Assembly: GCF_022344005.1 (NCBI RefSeq)
Contig: NZ_CP092190.1
Span: 62,001-126,000, forward strand
Reading direction: 5' to 3'
DNA from: Deinococcus sp. KNUC1210
GTDB lineage: Bacteria; Deinococcota; Deinococci; Deinococcales; Deinococcaceae
DNA: 64,000 nt
The notes under the pieces are model-generated. The model was not told the DNA's origin. It made no database searches and was given only the letters and a program-made list of their open reading frames with translations. Made by a program: the position numbers and the translations under genes. Within the stretch, counting starts at the first letter, position 1. Every line of letters begins with the position of its first letter. Positions 33,023-42,073 of this stretch are shown here, in pieces.

Positions 33023-33099
33023 ACAGGATGCCACTTCCTCTCGCCGGACCCGTGAACTGTCTCAGGCCAGCGCTGCTCGGCAGTGGGCGACTGTCTGTG

Positions 33100-33261
33100 C
33101 TACCTCGGCCCCCCGCTCAGCGCCACCGTCACCGCTGTCAGCAGAGGCAGCAGGGCAGCCATCATCCAGACGGTGATGGCTCGCCCGCGTCCGGGTCGCA
33201 GGAGCAGCGCCAGCAGACACAGCAGCGTGAAGAGGGTCAGGGCAAGGTAGAGAGCCGACAT
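33100..33261 (-). CDS. Small membrane protein, 53 residues
   Basis: A short reading frame not evident from length alone. It encodes 53 residues with two hydrophobic segments, about 2-21 (LYLALTLFTLLCLLALLL) and 29-49 (ITVWMMAALLPLLTAVTVAL), separated by a basic loop RPGRGR. The ATG at 33261 follows TAGACT by exactly six bases, the same arrangement as its neighbours, and a minus-strand terminator lies downstream. These three facts argue it is real. The function is unknown; the topology suggests a helical hairpin with a basic turn. Confidence 0.7.
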   Translation of the reverse strand: MSALYLALTLFTLLCLLALLLRPGRGRAITVWMMAALLPLLTAVTVALSGGPR

Positions 33262-33285
33262 GCAGGCAGTCTAGAGGAAGTGAGG

Positions 33286-33318
33286 GGGGACGAGTCCTTG
33301 ATTTGGCGACTCGTCCCC
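33286..33318 (-). terminator. Hairpin after the solute-binding protein gene
   Basis: A perfect 11-bp stem (33286-33296 with 33308-33318) starts nine bases beyond the stop codon of the minus-strand solute-binding protein. The T tract is weak. Confidence 0.6.
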
Positions 33319-33326
33319 TTCCTTCT

Positions 33327-34520
33327 TTACTGGTTCGCTTTCGCCTGCGCTTCCTGCAAGGCCGCCTGAGCGCTCATCTTGCCGGTGGTGGCCTTCTGGA
33401 TCGCGTCTTCGAGGTATTTCTGCCAGATGTAGTAGTCGGGCGCGGTGGGGCGCGGCACGGCGTCGTCGAGCTGTGAATACGCGGCCTTGCGGTACGGATT
33501 CTTGGCGTAGTAGTCGGCCAGCCCCAGCTGCACGCTGCGGCGCGGAGTCACGTAGGCGGTGGCCTTGACCCAGTCGTTCAGGCGGCCCGGCTCCATCAGG
33601 AACTTCCAGAAGGCCATCGCGCCCGCCTGCTCGCTGGTGGTCGAACCCTTGGGCAGCACGATGTTCGCGCCTCCCAGCGGCACGGCGCAGATCTTCTCGC
33701 AGGGGAAGGGCGCGGCTCCCAGGTCCACGAACGGGAGCTTCTGAAAGTCCGTCCAGTTGGCGACACTCGCCACCACCATCAGGTTCTGTCCCCGGGTGAA
33801 GTCGAAGGCCGCGCCGATGGCGTCGTCGAGGGTGCGGAACTGGGCATCGCCGCCCTTCACCATGCGGGTGAGCTGATCGAGCGCCGCGACCGCTTCCGGC
33901 GAAGCGAAGTTCGGCTTGCCGTTCAGCACCACGTTGCCTCCACGCGACGCCACCAGACCCTCGAAGGTCCAGGCGTCAGCGATGACCAGCAGGGGCCTGC
34001 GCCCGTTGCTCAGCTTGTCGGCGGTGGCTTCCAGTTCGCTCCAGGTCTTCGGCGGGTTCAGTTTCGCGCCCCGGAAGACGCCCGCGTTATAGAACAGCAC
34101 GGGCGTGCTGACGTTCCAGGGCAGGCCATAGCGCACCTTGTTGACCTCGCCCGCCTTCCACACCGCCGGATAGAAGTCGTTGACCAGGTTGGCAGGCAGC
34201 GCGGCCTCGTATTTGTCGAGGTTGACCAGTTGCCCGTCGCCCACCAGCTTGCTGAAGTAGGTGAACTCGGCCTGAAACATGGTCGGTGGATTTCCCGCCT
34301 TGATGGCTGCCTGGAGTTTGGCGGGCGCTTCGCGGTAGTTGCCCACCGAGGTCACGCTCACCTCGTACTGATTCTGCGAGGCATTGAAGTCGCGGGCATA
34401 CTGGGCCACCAGGTCTTTGACGCCCTCCATGCTGTGCCAGAAGGAAATCTGAAGGGGGGCAGCGGACGCGCCGGAGCAGGCGAGGAGGGTACAGGTCAGG
34501 AGGGCAGCAGAACGCTTCAC
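33327..34520 (-). CDS. ABC-transporter solute-binding protein, family 1 (sugar or glycerol-phosphate type)
   Basis: A 397-residue exported binding protein with a signal peptide of about 20 residues (KRSAALLTCTLLACSGASAA). The mature part begins PLQISFWHSMEGVKDLV and contains AAIKAGNPPTMFQAE, VNLDKYEAAL, WNVSTPVLFYNAG, and GAMAFWKFLMEPG, all typical of UgpB/MalE-like family 1 proteins. Two GTG codons lie close together; the one at 34520 is six bases after TAGACT and leaves a normal signal peptide. No permease or ATPase gene is adjacent, so the rest of the transporter must be encoded elsewhere. Confidence 0.9.
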   Translation of the reverse strand: MKRSAALLTCTLLACSGASAAPLQISFWHSMEGVKDLVAQYARDFNASQNQYEVSVTSVGNYREAPAKLQAAIKAGNPPTMFQAEFTYFSKLVGDGQLVNLDKYEAALPANLVNDFYPAVWKAGEVNKVRYGLPWNVSTPVLFYNAGVFRGAKLNPPKTWSELEATADKLSNGRRPLLVIADAWTFEGLVASRGGNVVLNGKPNFASPEAVAALDQLTRMVKGGDAQFRTLDDAIGAAFDFTRGQNLMVVASVANWTDFQKLPFVDLGAAPFPCEKICAVPLGGANIVLPKGSTTSEQAGAMAFWKFLMEPGRLNDWVKATAYVTPRRSVQLGLADYYAKNPYRKAAYSQLDDAVPRPTAPDYYIWQKYLEDAIQKATTGKMSAQAALQEAQAKANQ

Positions 34521-34644
34521 CCGCACAGTCTAGAGGCCGATGATGACGCGGGTGTGACGCAGCAGGGAATACAGCGAAGTGCCGAACAGCGGACAGCTTC
34601 TCGGCACTCGGTATCGTTTCAGGTTTTCGGGACGGCTGTGCTGC

Positions 34645-35637
34645 TCAGGCCGATTCGGGCGCGGCCTCCTGGGTGGGCGGCGGCTCGACCGTGTACTCTT
34701 CGGCCACCTTGCCGCCGTTGACCAGCAGTTTGACCTGCTGACTCAGGCGTGTCAGCACCGGGGGAGCGTGGTGCTTGCTGAAATCCAGCGCTGCCACTTC
34801 GCTGCCGACATCGAACCCGTAGCGCTGCGTCAGGAAGTAGCGGTGATCCATGATCCACAGGTACAGGTCGGCTTCGGTGCGGCCAGGAAAGCGCTTGAGG
34901 ACATCGTGGGTGCGGATCTGCTCCACGATGCGGCTGTACAGGCGGACATACCAGCTGCAGACCGCCTCGTCCCAGGGGGTATCGCGGTTGTGTTTCTTGT
35001 CGAGGTAATACTTGCGCGTCCGGATGTGTTCGATCAGGCGGTCGTAGCGCCCCGGCGTGGTGAACAGCATTTCGAGGTGCTCGGGCATCAGCGTGTCGAG
35101 GTGGGTCGCCTGCAGGAAGTCGGCGTACTCGCCCTTGATGATCAGGTCTTTGAGCGTGTCGCCCGGCTCTGGCGGCACCGTCACGTTCAGTTCGATCACC
35201 TGGGCATCGATGTAGGCCTGCCCCTGCCGACGCGCCACCGAAACGCGGTGGTTGCCGTCCTTGACGAAGTACAGTTCGCCCACCTTGTATACCTGGATGG
35301 GCGGCAGTTCCTTGCCCTGGAGCTGAGCGCTGCGAACACCGATCCAGCGCTCGTCGAGGTGCTGCTCTTTGGGCAGATAGTAGCGGTCGAACTCGCGGTA
35401 ACGGTCCACCGATCCCACGATGGAAGCTGTGGGAATGGCCTGGGTGCCGCGCTGATACTCGGCGTTCGGGTGAAGATGGCGAATCCATTCAAACGGCAGC
35501 AGTTCGTTCGGCTGGCGACGCAGAACGTTCAGCAGATCGTGAACGTCGGCTGTCAGCCGCGCCCGCTCCACTTCCGAACGTGCCTGATCGCGCAGGCGAA
35601 TGGTGCCCACTGCGCTCTGTGTGTCGTTGTTGTGCAT
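34645..35637 (-). CDS. ParB-like (sulfiredoxin-fold) domain protein of unknown function
   Basis: A 330-residue protein. Residues about 60-150 form a ParB/Srx-like module: IPTASIVGSVDRYREFDRYY, ELPPIQVYKVGELYFVKDG and GNHRVSVARRQGQAYIDAQV, where DGNHR resembles the nucleotide-binding DGHHR box. The rest is mostly helical with many aromatic and charged residues (WDEAVCSWYVRLYSRIVEQI). It resembles the DUF4032-type proteins of actinobacteria and deinococci, but I am not certain. A GGGAG ribosome site precedes the ATG at 35637. It is not in a parAB operon, so chromosome partitioning is unlikely. Confidence 0.65.
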   Translation of the reverse strand: MHNNDTQSAVGTIRLRDQARSEVERARLTADVHDLLNVLRRQPNELLPFEWIRHLHPNAEYQRGTQAIPTASIVGSVDRYREFDRYYLPKEQHLDERWIGVRSAQLQGKELPPIQVYKVGELYFVKDGNHRVSVARRQGQAYIDAQVIELNVTVPPEPGDTLKDLIIKGEYADFLQATHLDTLMPEHLEMLFTTPGRYDRLIEHIRTRKYYLDKKHNRDTPWDEAVCSWYVRLYSRIVEQIRTHDVLKRFPGRTEADLYLWIMDHRYFLTQRYGFDVGSEVAALDFSKHHAPPVLTRLSQQVKLLVNGGKVAEEYTVEPPPTQEAAPESA

Positions 35638-35940
35638 AGTCCTGCTCCCGGCAGGCACTCTGGCCCGCCCTGTCCTTCTGTTCGCTCGCGCCGACCGTCC
35701 TGAGATCAGTGACGCTTACTTAGTGTCCAGAATACACCTTCTCGCCTGTCAGGATTCTGACGAAGTGTCAGCAGACTGTCAGGTGCGGTGCCGGAATGAA
35801 CCGCCCGGACATCTCCAGCGTATCTGGAAGCAGTGCGCTCTGTGTCTTTTGCCTTTATGGCGACTTAATATGGTGTCTGGCCCACCCAGTTCCGGCCTGT
35901 CAGACGTTCAAATGCACGCACACAGTACGGCGGAGGTACT
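35638..35940. other. Intergenic region with repeated TGTCAG hexamers
   Basis: A 303-base divergent promoter region with no convincing reading frame. The hexamer TGTCAG occurs at 35747, 35766, 35777 and 35898, with CTGAC in inverse orientation near 35757. A strong ribosome site GGAGGT lies at 35931-35936 before the downstream ATG. An AT-rich TTAATAT around 35865 could be part of a -10 element. A regulator binding region is possible but unproven. Confidence 0.35.
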
Positions 35941-36549
<609 letters not shown>

Positions 36550-36577
36550 TCCGCCCTTTCGTGAGCTGCCGTATCTG

Positions 36578-37087
36578 GTGCCCGATCTGCTGGCACCCGG
36601 CCTCACCCTGGTCCTGATCGGCTCCGCGCCCAGCACCATCAGTGCGCGGGCGCGGGCTTACTATGCCAATCCTCAGAACAAGTTCTGGCGCACGCTGCAT
36701 GCGGCGGGGCTGACACCGCACCAGTTCTCGCCGCACGATTATCCGCTGCTCCTGTCGCTGGGGATCGGCCTGACCGATCTCGCCAAGCGCCACGCCGGAA
36801 TCGACGCCGCGCTGCCCAAAGGGGCCTGGGATCGGGGGGAACTGCTGGAAAAGCTGGAAACGTATCACCCGCGCCTGATCGCGTTTACCAGCAAAAAATC
36901 AGCGTCGGAGGCGTTGGGCCTGCCTACCGGAAAGTTGCCGTATGGACGGCAGGCGGGGCTGCTGCTGGGCGCAGAAGTGTGGGTGATGCCGTCGACCAGT
37001 CCACTCGCAGACAATCACTTCCGACTGGAACCCTGGCTGGAACTGGGCGAGCGTTTCAGGCGGGTGTCTGAAGAGGGCGAAAGCTAA
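36578..37087 (+). CDS. mug: Mismatch-specific DNA glycosylase, Mug/uracil-DNA glycosylase family
   Basis: A 169-residue enzyme of the mismatch-specific uracil/thymine-DNA glycosylase family for base-excision repair. It shows LVLIGSAPSTISARARAYYA, NPQNKFWRTLHAAGLTP (NKFW motif), LTDLAKRHAGID and the late MPSTSPLADNHF loop. D. radiodurans encodes a Mug with broad specificity (DR_0715). The start used is a GTG at 36578; the frame remains open upstream over the end of the previous gene without another normal start. Its last 32 bases overlap the convergent membrane gene. Confidence 0.88.
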   Translation: MPDLLAPGLTLVLIGSAPSTISARARAYYANPQNKFWRTLHAAGLTPHQFSPHDYPLLLSLGIGLTDLAKRHAGIDAALPKGAWDRGELLEKLETYHPRLIAFTSKKSASEALGLPTGKLPYGRQAGLLLGAEVWVMPSTSPLADNHFRLEPWLELGERFRRVSEEGES

Positions 37088-37715
37088 TTCGCTTGATACC
37101 AAGGTTCAGCAGCAGTAATTCAATCACTCCCAGAACAATGGTAATCAGGAAGCCGTTATCGCTGATAAATCGCTCTATAGCAATACGAAGGTCGAACCTT
37201 GAGGAGCACGTAGATTGCATATATTGAGGCTGATCCATCCAGATTTTTTGATCCAATTTTATTTTTAGGGCTGTTCGTAGATTCTCGTCGTTCTGGAAAT
37301 ACTTCACTGCATCCTTTGATGGGTCGATAAACGCGGGCATACCGTTGAGCTTTACTAGAGTGAGATTATTGAAGCAGCCATAAGCGGAAATAGGCGTGTC
37401 ACTTAAGCCTGGATGGCCGAGTTGACCATTGTCCTGTTCTAAAAAATACGAATGGGAATTATCGGTACTCGTGGCATATAAGTGGCCGCCCAGCGGCATT
37501 TGGATATAATCGTACATCGGGTCTAAATCTACATTCCTATTGAAATAGAACAACTGAAATAGAAAAAGATATGGAAGCAGGAAGGCAATAGTACTGACAG
37601 ACATGCTGCCATCTCGCCCTTTTGTTTTTCTTCTTGTTGTCAATGCTCCCAGAATGCTGACTACAATCAGGCCAATCAGAAAGAAAGGTACGAAGAAGGC
37701 AGCGCCTATAAACAT
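37056..37715 (-). CDS. AT-rich membrane protein of unknown function
   Basis: A 219-residue protein with hydrophobic segments at about 3-24, 42-58 and 190-208, and a loop of about 130 residues between the second and third that contains three Cys residues. I recognise no family. The base and codon use are far more AT-rich than the surrounding genes, suggesting recent transfer. Yet its ATG sits six bases after a TAGCCT box like native genes, and the stretch around the start is identical over 16 bases to that of kptA. The 3' end overlaps mug by 32 bases. Confidence 0.72.
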   Translation of the reverse strand: MFIGAAFFVPFFLIGLIVVSILGALTTRRKTKGRDGSMSVSTIAFLLPYLFLFQLFYFNRNVDLDPMYDYIQMPLGGHLYATSTDNSHSYFLEQDNGQLGHPGLSDTPISAYGCFNNLTLVKLNGMPAFIDPSKDAVKYFQNDENLRTALKIKLDQKIWMDQPQYMQSTCSSRFDLRIAIERFISDNGFLITIVLGVIELLLLNLGIKRISFRPLQTPA

Positions 37716-37756
37716 GCCCTCAGGCTAATTGATTAGATGGAGAGAGATGTCCCACG

Positions 37757-38913
37757 CTATCTCTCTTCCGCTGCCCACACCTCTTCCACCGTTTCACGCC
37801 GCCGGACGAGTGTCCATGCCTGCCCTTCCCACAGCGCTTCGGCGGGGCGTGGGCGGGTCAGATAATTGCTGCTCATGGCGGCTCCATAGGCTCCGGCATC
37901 CAGCAGGGCGAGCAGGTCGCCCCGGGCGGCTCCGGCGGGAAGCGGCACGTCGCGCCCCAGCAGATCGCCGCTCTCGCAGGCCGGGCCAGCCAGATCGCTG
38001 ACCTGTTCCTGCTCGCCCTGCCAGAGCGCCCTGACCGGATGGACTGCGCCGTAGAGCATCGGGCGCAGCAGTTCGGTCATGCCCGCATCCAGCAGCGTGA
38101 AGGCTCGCCCGGTGGTCTTGTGGCCCATCACACGGGTCAGCAGCAGACCCGCACGCGCCACCAGATATCTGCCCGGTTCGACCCACAGCGCCGCGCCGAA
38201 GACCTCTGCTGCTGCTCGCGCCTGCGCTGCAATGCCGTGCAGATCGGCGTCGAGGCCCCAGCCGCCGCCCACGTCTAGCACTTCCAGCGGTCCCGTCACG
38301 GCCCGCAGCGCCGCCACCCGCTCGAAGGCAGCACCGAAGTCGGAGGCGTCCCGGATGGCGCTGCCGATGTGTAGATGCAGCCCCGCAGCGTATGGCCTGC
38401 GCTGTGCAGCGCTGCCAGGGTACCGGGCAATTCGTCCGGGCGTACACCGAATTTGCTGTCGGCGGCGCCCGTTGCCAGATGGTCATGGGTGCTGACAGGC
38501 AAGCCCGGATTGACACGGATGAGTACCCGTGCCTGGGCTGGAAGCAGCGCCACCTCTTCCGGGCGGTCCAGAATCAATGTCGCTCCCAGCCGCGCTCCCG
38601 CAGCATATTCGGCGTCCGATTTGGCCGGGCCGTTGATCAGGATGCTCTCGGCGTCTGCCCCGACGTGTTCGGCCCGTGCCAGTTCGCCCGCGCTGACGCA
38701 CTCGAAGCCCACGCCCGCCGCCCGCATGCGCCGCAGCAGTGTCAGGTTGGGATTGGCCTTCATGGCGTACCAGATGCGTGCGCCTGAAAATGCCTGCTGC
38801 ACACGCTCCAGCGCGGCATCGAGTTCGTCGGCACTGTACACATACAGCGGAGTGCCGAAGCGGTCGGCGGCCTGGTGCAGTTGTTCGTCGGTGAATCCGG
38901 AAAGCGGAAGCAT
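37757..38913 (-). pseudogene. lysA: Diaminopimelate decarboxylase, frameshifted in a C4 run
   Basis: The last enzyme of lysine synthesis, a PLP-dependent fold III decarboxylase. The first frame gives TPLYVYSADELDAAL, the PLP-lysine motif WYAMKANPNL and NGPAKSDAE. The second frame gives HLHIGSAIRD, LEVLDVGGGWG, WVEPGRYLVARAG, GPACESGDLLGRD and the C-terminal GAYGAAMSSNYLTRPRP. The shift lies in the C4 run (plus strand) at 38381-38384; adding one C restores the family's LHLHIGS sequence without a gap. The ATG at 38913 follows TAGCAT by seven bases. An 8-bp inverted repeat at 37741-37766 overlaps the stop and may terminate transcription. Confidence 0.9.
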
Positions 38914-38984
38914 GTCTGCCATGCTACCGGGCAAACAGGGTTTCCGTTACCGCTGAAGGTTGAGCGGTCTGTTACACTCCGCCC

Positions 38985-40142
38985 GTGACGGAAGCGGCGG
39001 CAACACAGAAGGCGATACCAGGAGCGGGCAAGCGGGTGCTGTGCGCGATGTCGGGCGGCGTGGATTCCAGCGTCTCGGCGGCGCTGCTGAAAGAGCAGGG
39101 GTACAGCGTGGTGGGCGCGATGATGCGCTTCTGGCCCGACGACAAACGCGTGGATACCTTCGACAGCTGCTGCTCGCCCGACGCCGCATATGAGGCCCGC
39201 CGGGTGGCCGATCAGGTGGGTGTGCCGTTCTATCTGCTCGATTACCGCGAACAGTTTCAGCAGCACATCGTCGGCCCGTTTCTGAAGGAATATGCCGCCG
39301 GGCGCACGCCCAATCCCTGTGTCAACTGCAATACCAAGGTCAAATTCGATGAGCTGGTCAAGAAGGCGAAACTGCTCGGCTGCGATTACGTGGCGACCGG
39401 GCATTACGTCAGGCGCGTGGACGGGCCGACAGGCACCGAGTTTCACCGGGGCGACGATCCGCGCAAGGACCAGACGTATTTCCTGTGGGGAACGCCCGTA
39501 TCGGCGCTGCCCTACATCCTGTTTCCGGTGGGCACGCTGGAGAAGCCGCATGTGCGCGAACTGGCCGAGCAGCACGGCCTCCTGACCGCTCAGAAGCCGG
39601 AGAGCCAGAACATCTGCTTCGTACCGGGCACCGTCAAAGACTTCGTGGCCGAGCACATCCCCCGGGCGGCAGGTTACATCCGTGAGATCGGCAGCGGTGA
39701 GATCGTGGGCGAGCATATGGGCACGCAGTTCTACACCCTGGGCCAGAAGAAGGGCCTGGGGCTGTACCACACGCACGCCGTTCGGCACGTGGTCCACCTC
39801 GATCCGGGTAGCAAGACCGTGTGGGTGGGCGACTACGCCGACTGCCTGTGGACGGGTCTGCGGGCCAGCGCTGCCAATTACCTGCTGCCGCTGGCAGAGT
39901 TGCCGGACGTGGTAGAGGTCCAGGTGCGCTACCGGGCCACGCCTGTGCGTGCGCGGGTGCTGCACAGAGATGACGCTGGATTCGAGCTGGCCTTCGAGCA
40001 GCCGCAGTTCGCGGTGGCCCCCGGTCAGAGCGCGGTACTGTACAGCGGCAGCAGATTGCTGGGCGGCGGCCTGATCGAAGACCATGTGCGGACGTTGCCA
40101 GCCCTGCCAGCCACGACCGGCAAAGAGGCAGCGCTGCGCTGA
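38985..40142 (+). CDS. mnmA: tRNA-specific 2-thiouridylase
   Basis: A 385-residue enzyme that adds sulfur to uridine 34 of glutamate, glutamine and lysine tRNAs. The PP-loop AMSGGVDSSV lies near residue 22, the first catalytic Cys is in RTPNPCVNCNTKVKF, and the second is in ESQNICFVPG. The FYTLGQKKGLG and C-terminal beta-barrel complete the fold. The GTG start at 38985 is six bases after TACACT. It diverges from lysA and is followed by a strong terminator. Confidence 0.96.
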   Translation: MTEAAATQKAIPGAGKRVLCAMSGGVDSSVSAALLKEQGYSVVGAMMRFWPDDKRVDTFDSCCSPDAAYEARRVADQVGVPFYLLDYREQFQQHIVGPFLKEYAAGRTPNPCVNCNTKVKFDELVKKAKLLGCDYVATGHYVRRVDGPTGTEFHRGDDPRKDQTYFLWGTPVSALPYILFPVGTLEKPHVRELAEQHGLLTAQKPESQNICFVPGTVKDFVAEHIPRAAGYIREIGSGEIVGEHMGTQFYTLGQKKGLGLYHTHAVRHVVHLDPGSKTVWVGDYADCLWTGLRASAANYLLPLAELPDVVEVQVRYRATPVRARVLHRDDAGFELAFEQPQFAVAPGQSAVLYSGSRLLGGGLIEDHVRTLPALPATTGKEAALR

Positions 40143-40156
40143 ACCACGACATGAGA

Positions 40157-40194
40157 AGCAGGCCCACCAGCGTTCAGCGGTGGGCCTGCTTTTT
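40157..40194 (+). terminator. Terminator between mnmA and greA
   Basis: A perfect 12-bp stem (40157-40168 with 40179-40190) followed by TTTTTC on the plus strand. Being symmetric, it may also act for greA on the minus strand. Confidence 0.88.
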
Positions 40195-40207
40195 CTAACA
40201 CCTGCGT

Positions 40208-40675
40208 TTACTCGTACTTCACTTCCAGAATCTTGAATTCCTGCTTGCCACGCGGCATCTGCACGGTCACGGTCGCGCCTTCCTTCTGGCCGGCGAGTGC
40301 CTGCCCGATGGGACTCTGATCGCTGATCTTTCCCTTCAGGCTGTCGGCCTCGTAGGTGCCGACGATCTCGAAGGTATGCTGCTTGCCGCTGGCGTCCTGC
40401 ACCCGGATTCTGGCTCCCAGGCCCACACCGTCCTGCGTGCCCTCTTCGACGATCAGCGCATTTTCGAGCTGATATTCGAGATTCAGGATCTGAGCCTCGT
40501 TTTCGGACTGCTGCATCCGTGCCTCGTCGTAGGCTGCGCTTTCCCGCAGGTCGCCGTCTGCCAGCGCCGTTCCCATGTTGTCGCTGATCTCGTCGCGCCG
40601 GGTGGTTCTGAGGTAGTCGAGTCGGAGTTTCAGTTGATCGTAGCCCTTGCGGGTCATCTTCATTTTTTCGGCCAT
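40208..40675 (-). CDS. greA: Transcription elongation factor GreA
   Basis: A 155-residue GreA of normal length. The N-terminal coiled-coil holds MTRKGYDQLKLRLDYL and the acidic tip (ALADGDLRESAAYDEA) that enters the polymerase channel to stimulate transcript cleavage. The C-terminal domain has QDASGKQHTFEIVGTYEAD and SPIGQALAGQKEGATV. The ATG at 40675 has TATACT eight bases before it. Confidence 0.96.
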   Translation of the reverse strand: MAEKMKMTRKGYDQLKLRLDYLRTTRRDEISDNMGTALADGDLRESAAYDEARMQQSENEAQILNLEYQLENALIVEEGTQDGVGLGARIRVQDASGKQHTFEIVGTYEADSLKGKISDQSPIGQALAGQKEGATVTVQMPRGKQEFKILEVKYE

Positions 40676-40843
40676 AGCACTGTAGTATAGCGGGTCGGCA
40701 GACCTGCACACCGAAGGCTGAGCAGCTGTCTGGTCGCCGCGAGGCTCCGCAACCACCCTGGCCGGGCACAAAAGCGCGTCCTGGCGACCGGGCAGGAGTA
40801 CTGGTGATCGTTTGCACGGCAGCCGTCAGGCCGCGCTGAGAGT

Positions 40844-42073
40844 TCAGAAATTCATTCCCTGGCGCGTGACCATCATCCGCAGTTCGTGGGGGCTGCTGGC
40901 GGCTTCCATCGCCTCGTCCATGGTAATCAGCGAGTGGCGATACAGCTCGACCAGATGCTGATCGAAGGTGTGCATGCCGCGAAGGTTGTCTTCCATCATG
41001 GCGTCTTTGATCAGGGTGGTCTTTTCCTCGTCTCGGATGTAATCCTGAACCAGGGCGGTATTGACCAGCAGTTCGGTGCCCAGTACCCGGCCCACCCCGT
41101 CGGCGCGGCGCAGCAGCCGCTGACTGATGATGCCCACCAACGAATCGGCCAGCATGATGCGAATCTGGTCGCGCTCGTGCGGCGGAAAGAAGTCGATCAC
41201 GCGGTTGACCGTTCGCACGGCGTCCTGGGTATGCAGCGTGCTCAGCACCAGATGGCCGGTCTGCGCCGCCGTGATGGCCGCCTCGACCGTTTCCTTGTCG
41301 CGCATCTCCCCGATCATGATCACGTCGGGGTCCTGCCGCATCGCGTATTTCAGGGCGGTACGGAAATCGCGGGTATCGCTGCCCACCTCGCGCTGCACCA
41401 CCAGACTCTTCTTGTTCTTGTGCAGAATCTCGATCGGGTCTTCGATGGTGATGATATTGAACGCCTGAGTCCGATTGATGTGATCGACCAGCGACGCCAG
41501 CGTGGTGGATTTCCCGCTGCCGGTTGGCCCCGTCACCAGGATCAGGCCGCGTGACGCCCCCACGAAGCTCTGCATGGTGGTGCTGGGCAGGCCAAGTGCC
41601 TCGAAACTGGGGATGGCGTCGGTCACGACCCGCATCACGATGCCCACGGCGCCGCGCTGCCGGAAGACGTTGCAGCGAAACCGCGCCACAGTCGAGAGCG
41701 AGTACGCGGTATCCAGCTCGCTGCGGTACTCGAAATCTTCCCACTGTTCCTGCGTCAGCAGCGCCTGTGCCATCGCCTGGGTATCGGGCGGCATCAGCGC
41801 CGCGTTGCCGAACGGCACCAGCAGTCCGTCCACTCTGCCCATCGGGGGGCTGCCCGCCTGCAAATGAATATCGGAGGCCCGGTGCGACACCATCTGGGCC
41901 AGCAGTTCCTCGATGTTGCCGCCGGGCCGATTGAGCGCCGCAGCACTGGCTCGCCCGCCCTGTCCCGCGCCGTCCGGAGTGGGTGCGCGGGTCACTGCCG
42001 GGACGCTGGCGGTGGTCTTCACCGAGAGAGGTGAAGTCAGGCCGGGCAGGGTCGGACGGCGCGGCCCGGTCAT
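40844..42073 (-). CDS. pilT: Type IV pilus retraction ATPase PilT
   Basis: A 409-residue secretion ATPase. After a variable, Pro/Ala-rich 50-residue start come the PAS-like N-domain (ASDIHLQAGSPPMGRVDG), Walker A GPTGSGKST, the Asp box IITIEDPIE, the atypical Walker B MIGEMRDKETVEAAI, and the His box TGHLVLSTLHT. The PilT-specific AIRNLIRE motif is not evident, and the C terminus is short, so PilU is an alternative. The ATG overlaps the panC stop as ATGA. Confidence 0.9.
   Translation of the reverse strand: MTGPRRPTLPGLTSPLSVKTTASVPAVTRAPTPDGAGQGGRASAAALNRPGGNIEELLAQMVSHRASDIHLQAGSPPMGRVDGLLVPFGNAALMPPDTQAMAQALLTQEQWEDFEYRSELDTAYSLSTVARFRCNVFRQRGAVGIVMRVVTDAIPSFEALGLPSTTMQSFVGASRGLILVTGPTGSGKSTTLASLVDHINRTQAFNIITIEDPIEILHKNKKSLVVQREVGSDTRDFRTALKYAMRQDPDVIMIGEMRDKETVEAAITAAQTGHLVLSTLHTQDAVRTVNRVIDFFPPHERDQIRIMLADSLVGIISQRLLRRADGVGRVLGTELLVNTALVQDYIRDEEKTTLIKDAMMEDNLRGMHTFDQHLVELYRHSLITMDEAMEAASSPHELRMMVTRQGMNF

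Noticed and set aside
34645..35637. A chromosome-partitioning parB gene with an origin region.
   Set aside because: Only the short ParB/Srx-like module is present, without the HTH domain, a parA gene, parS-like palindromes or a dnaA neighbour.
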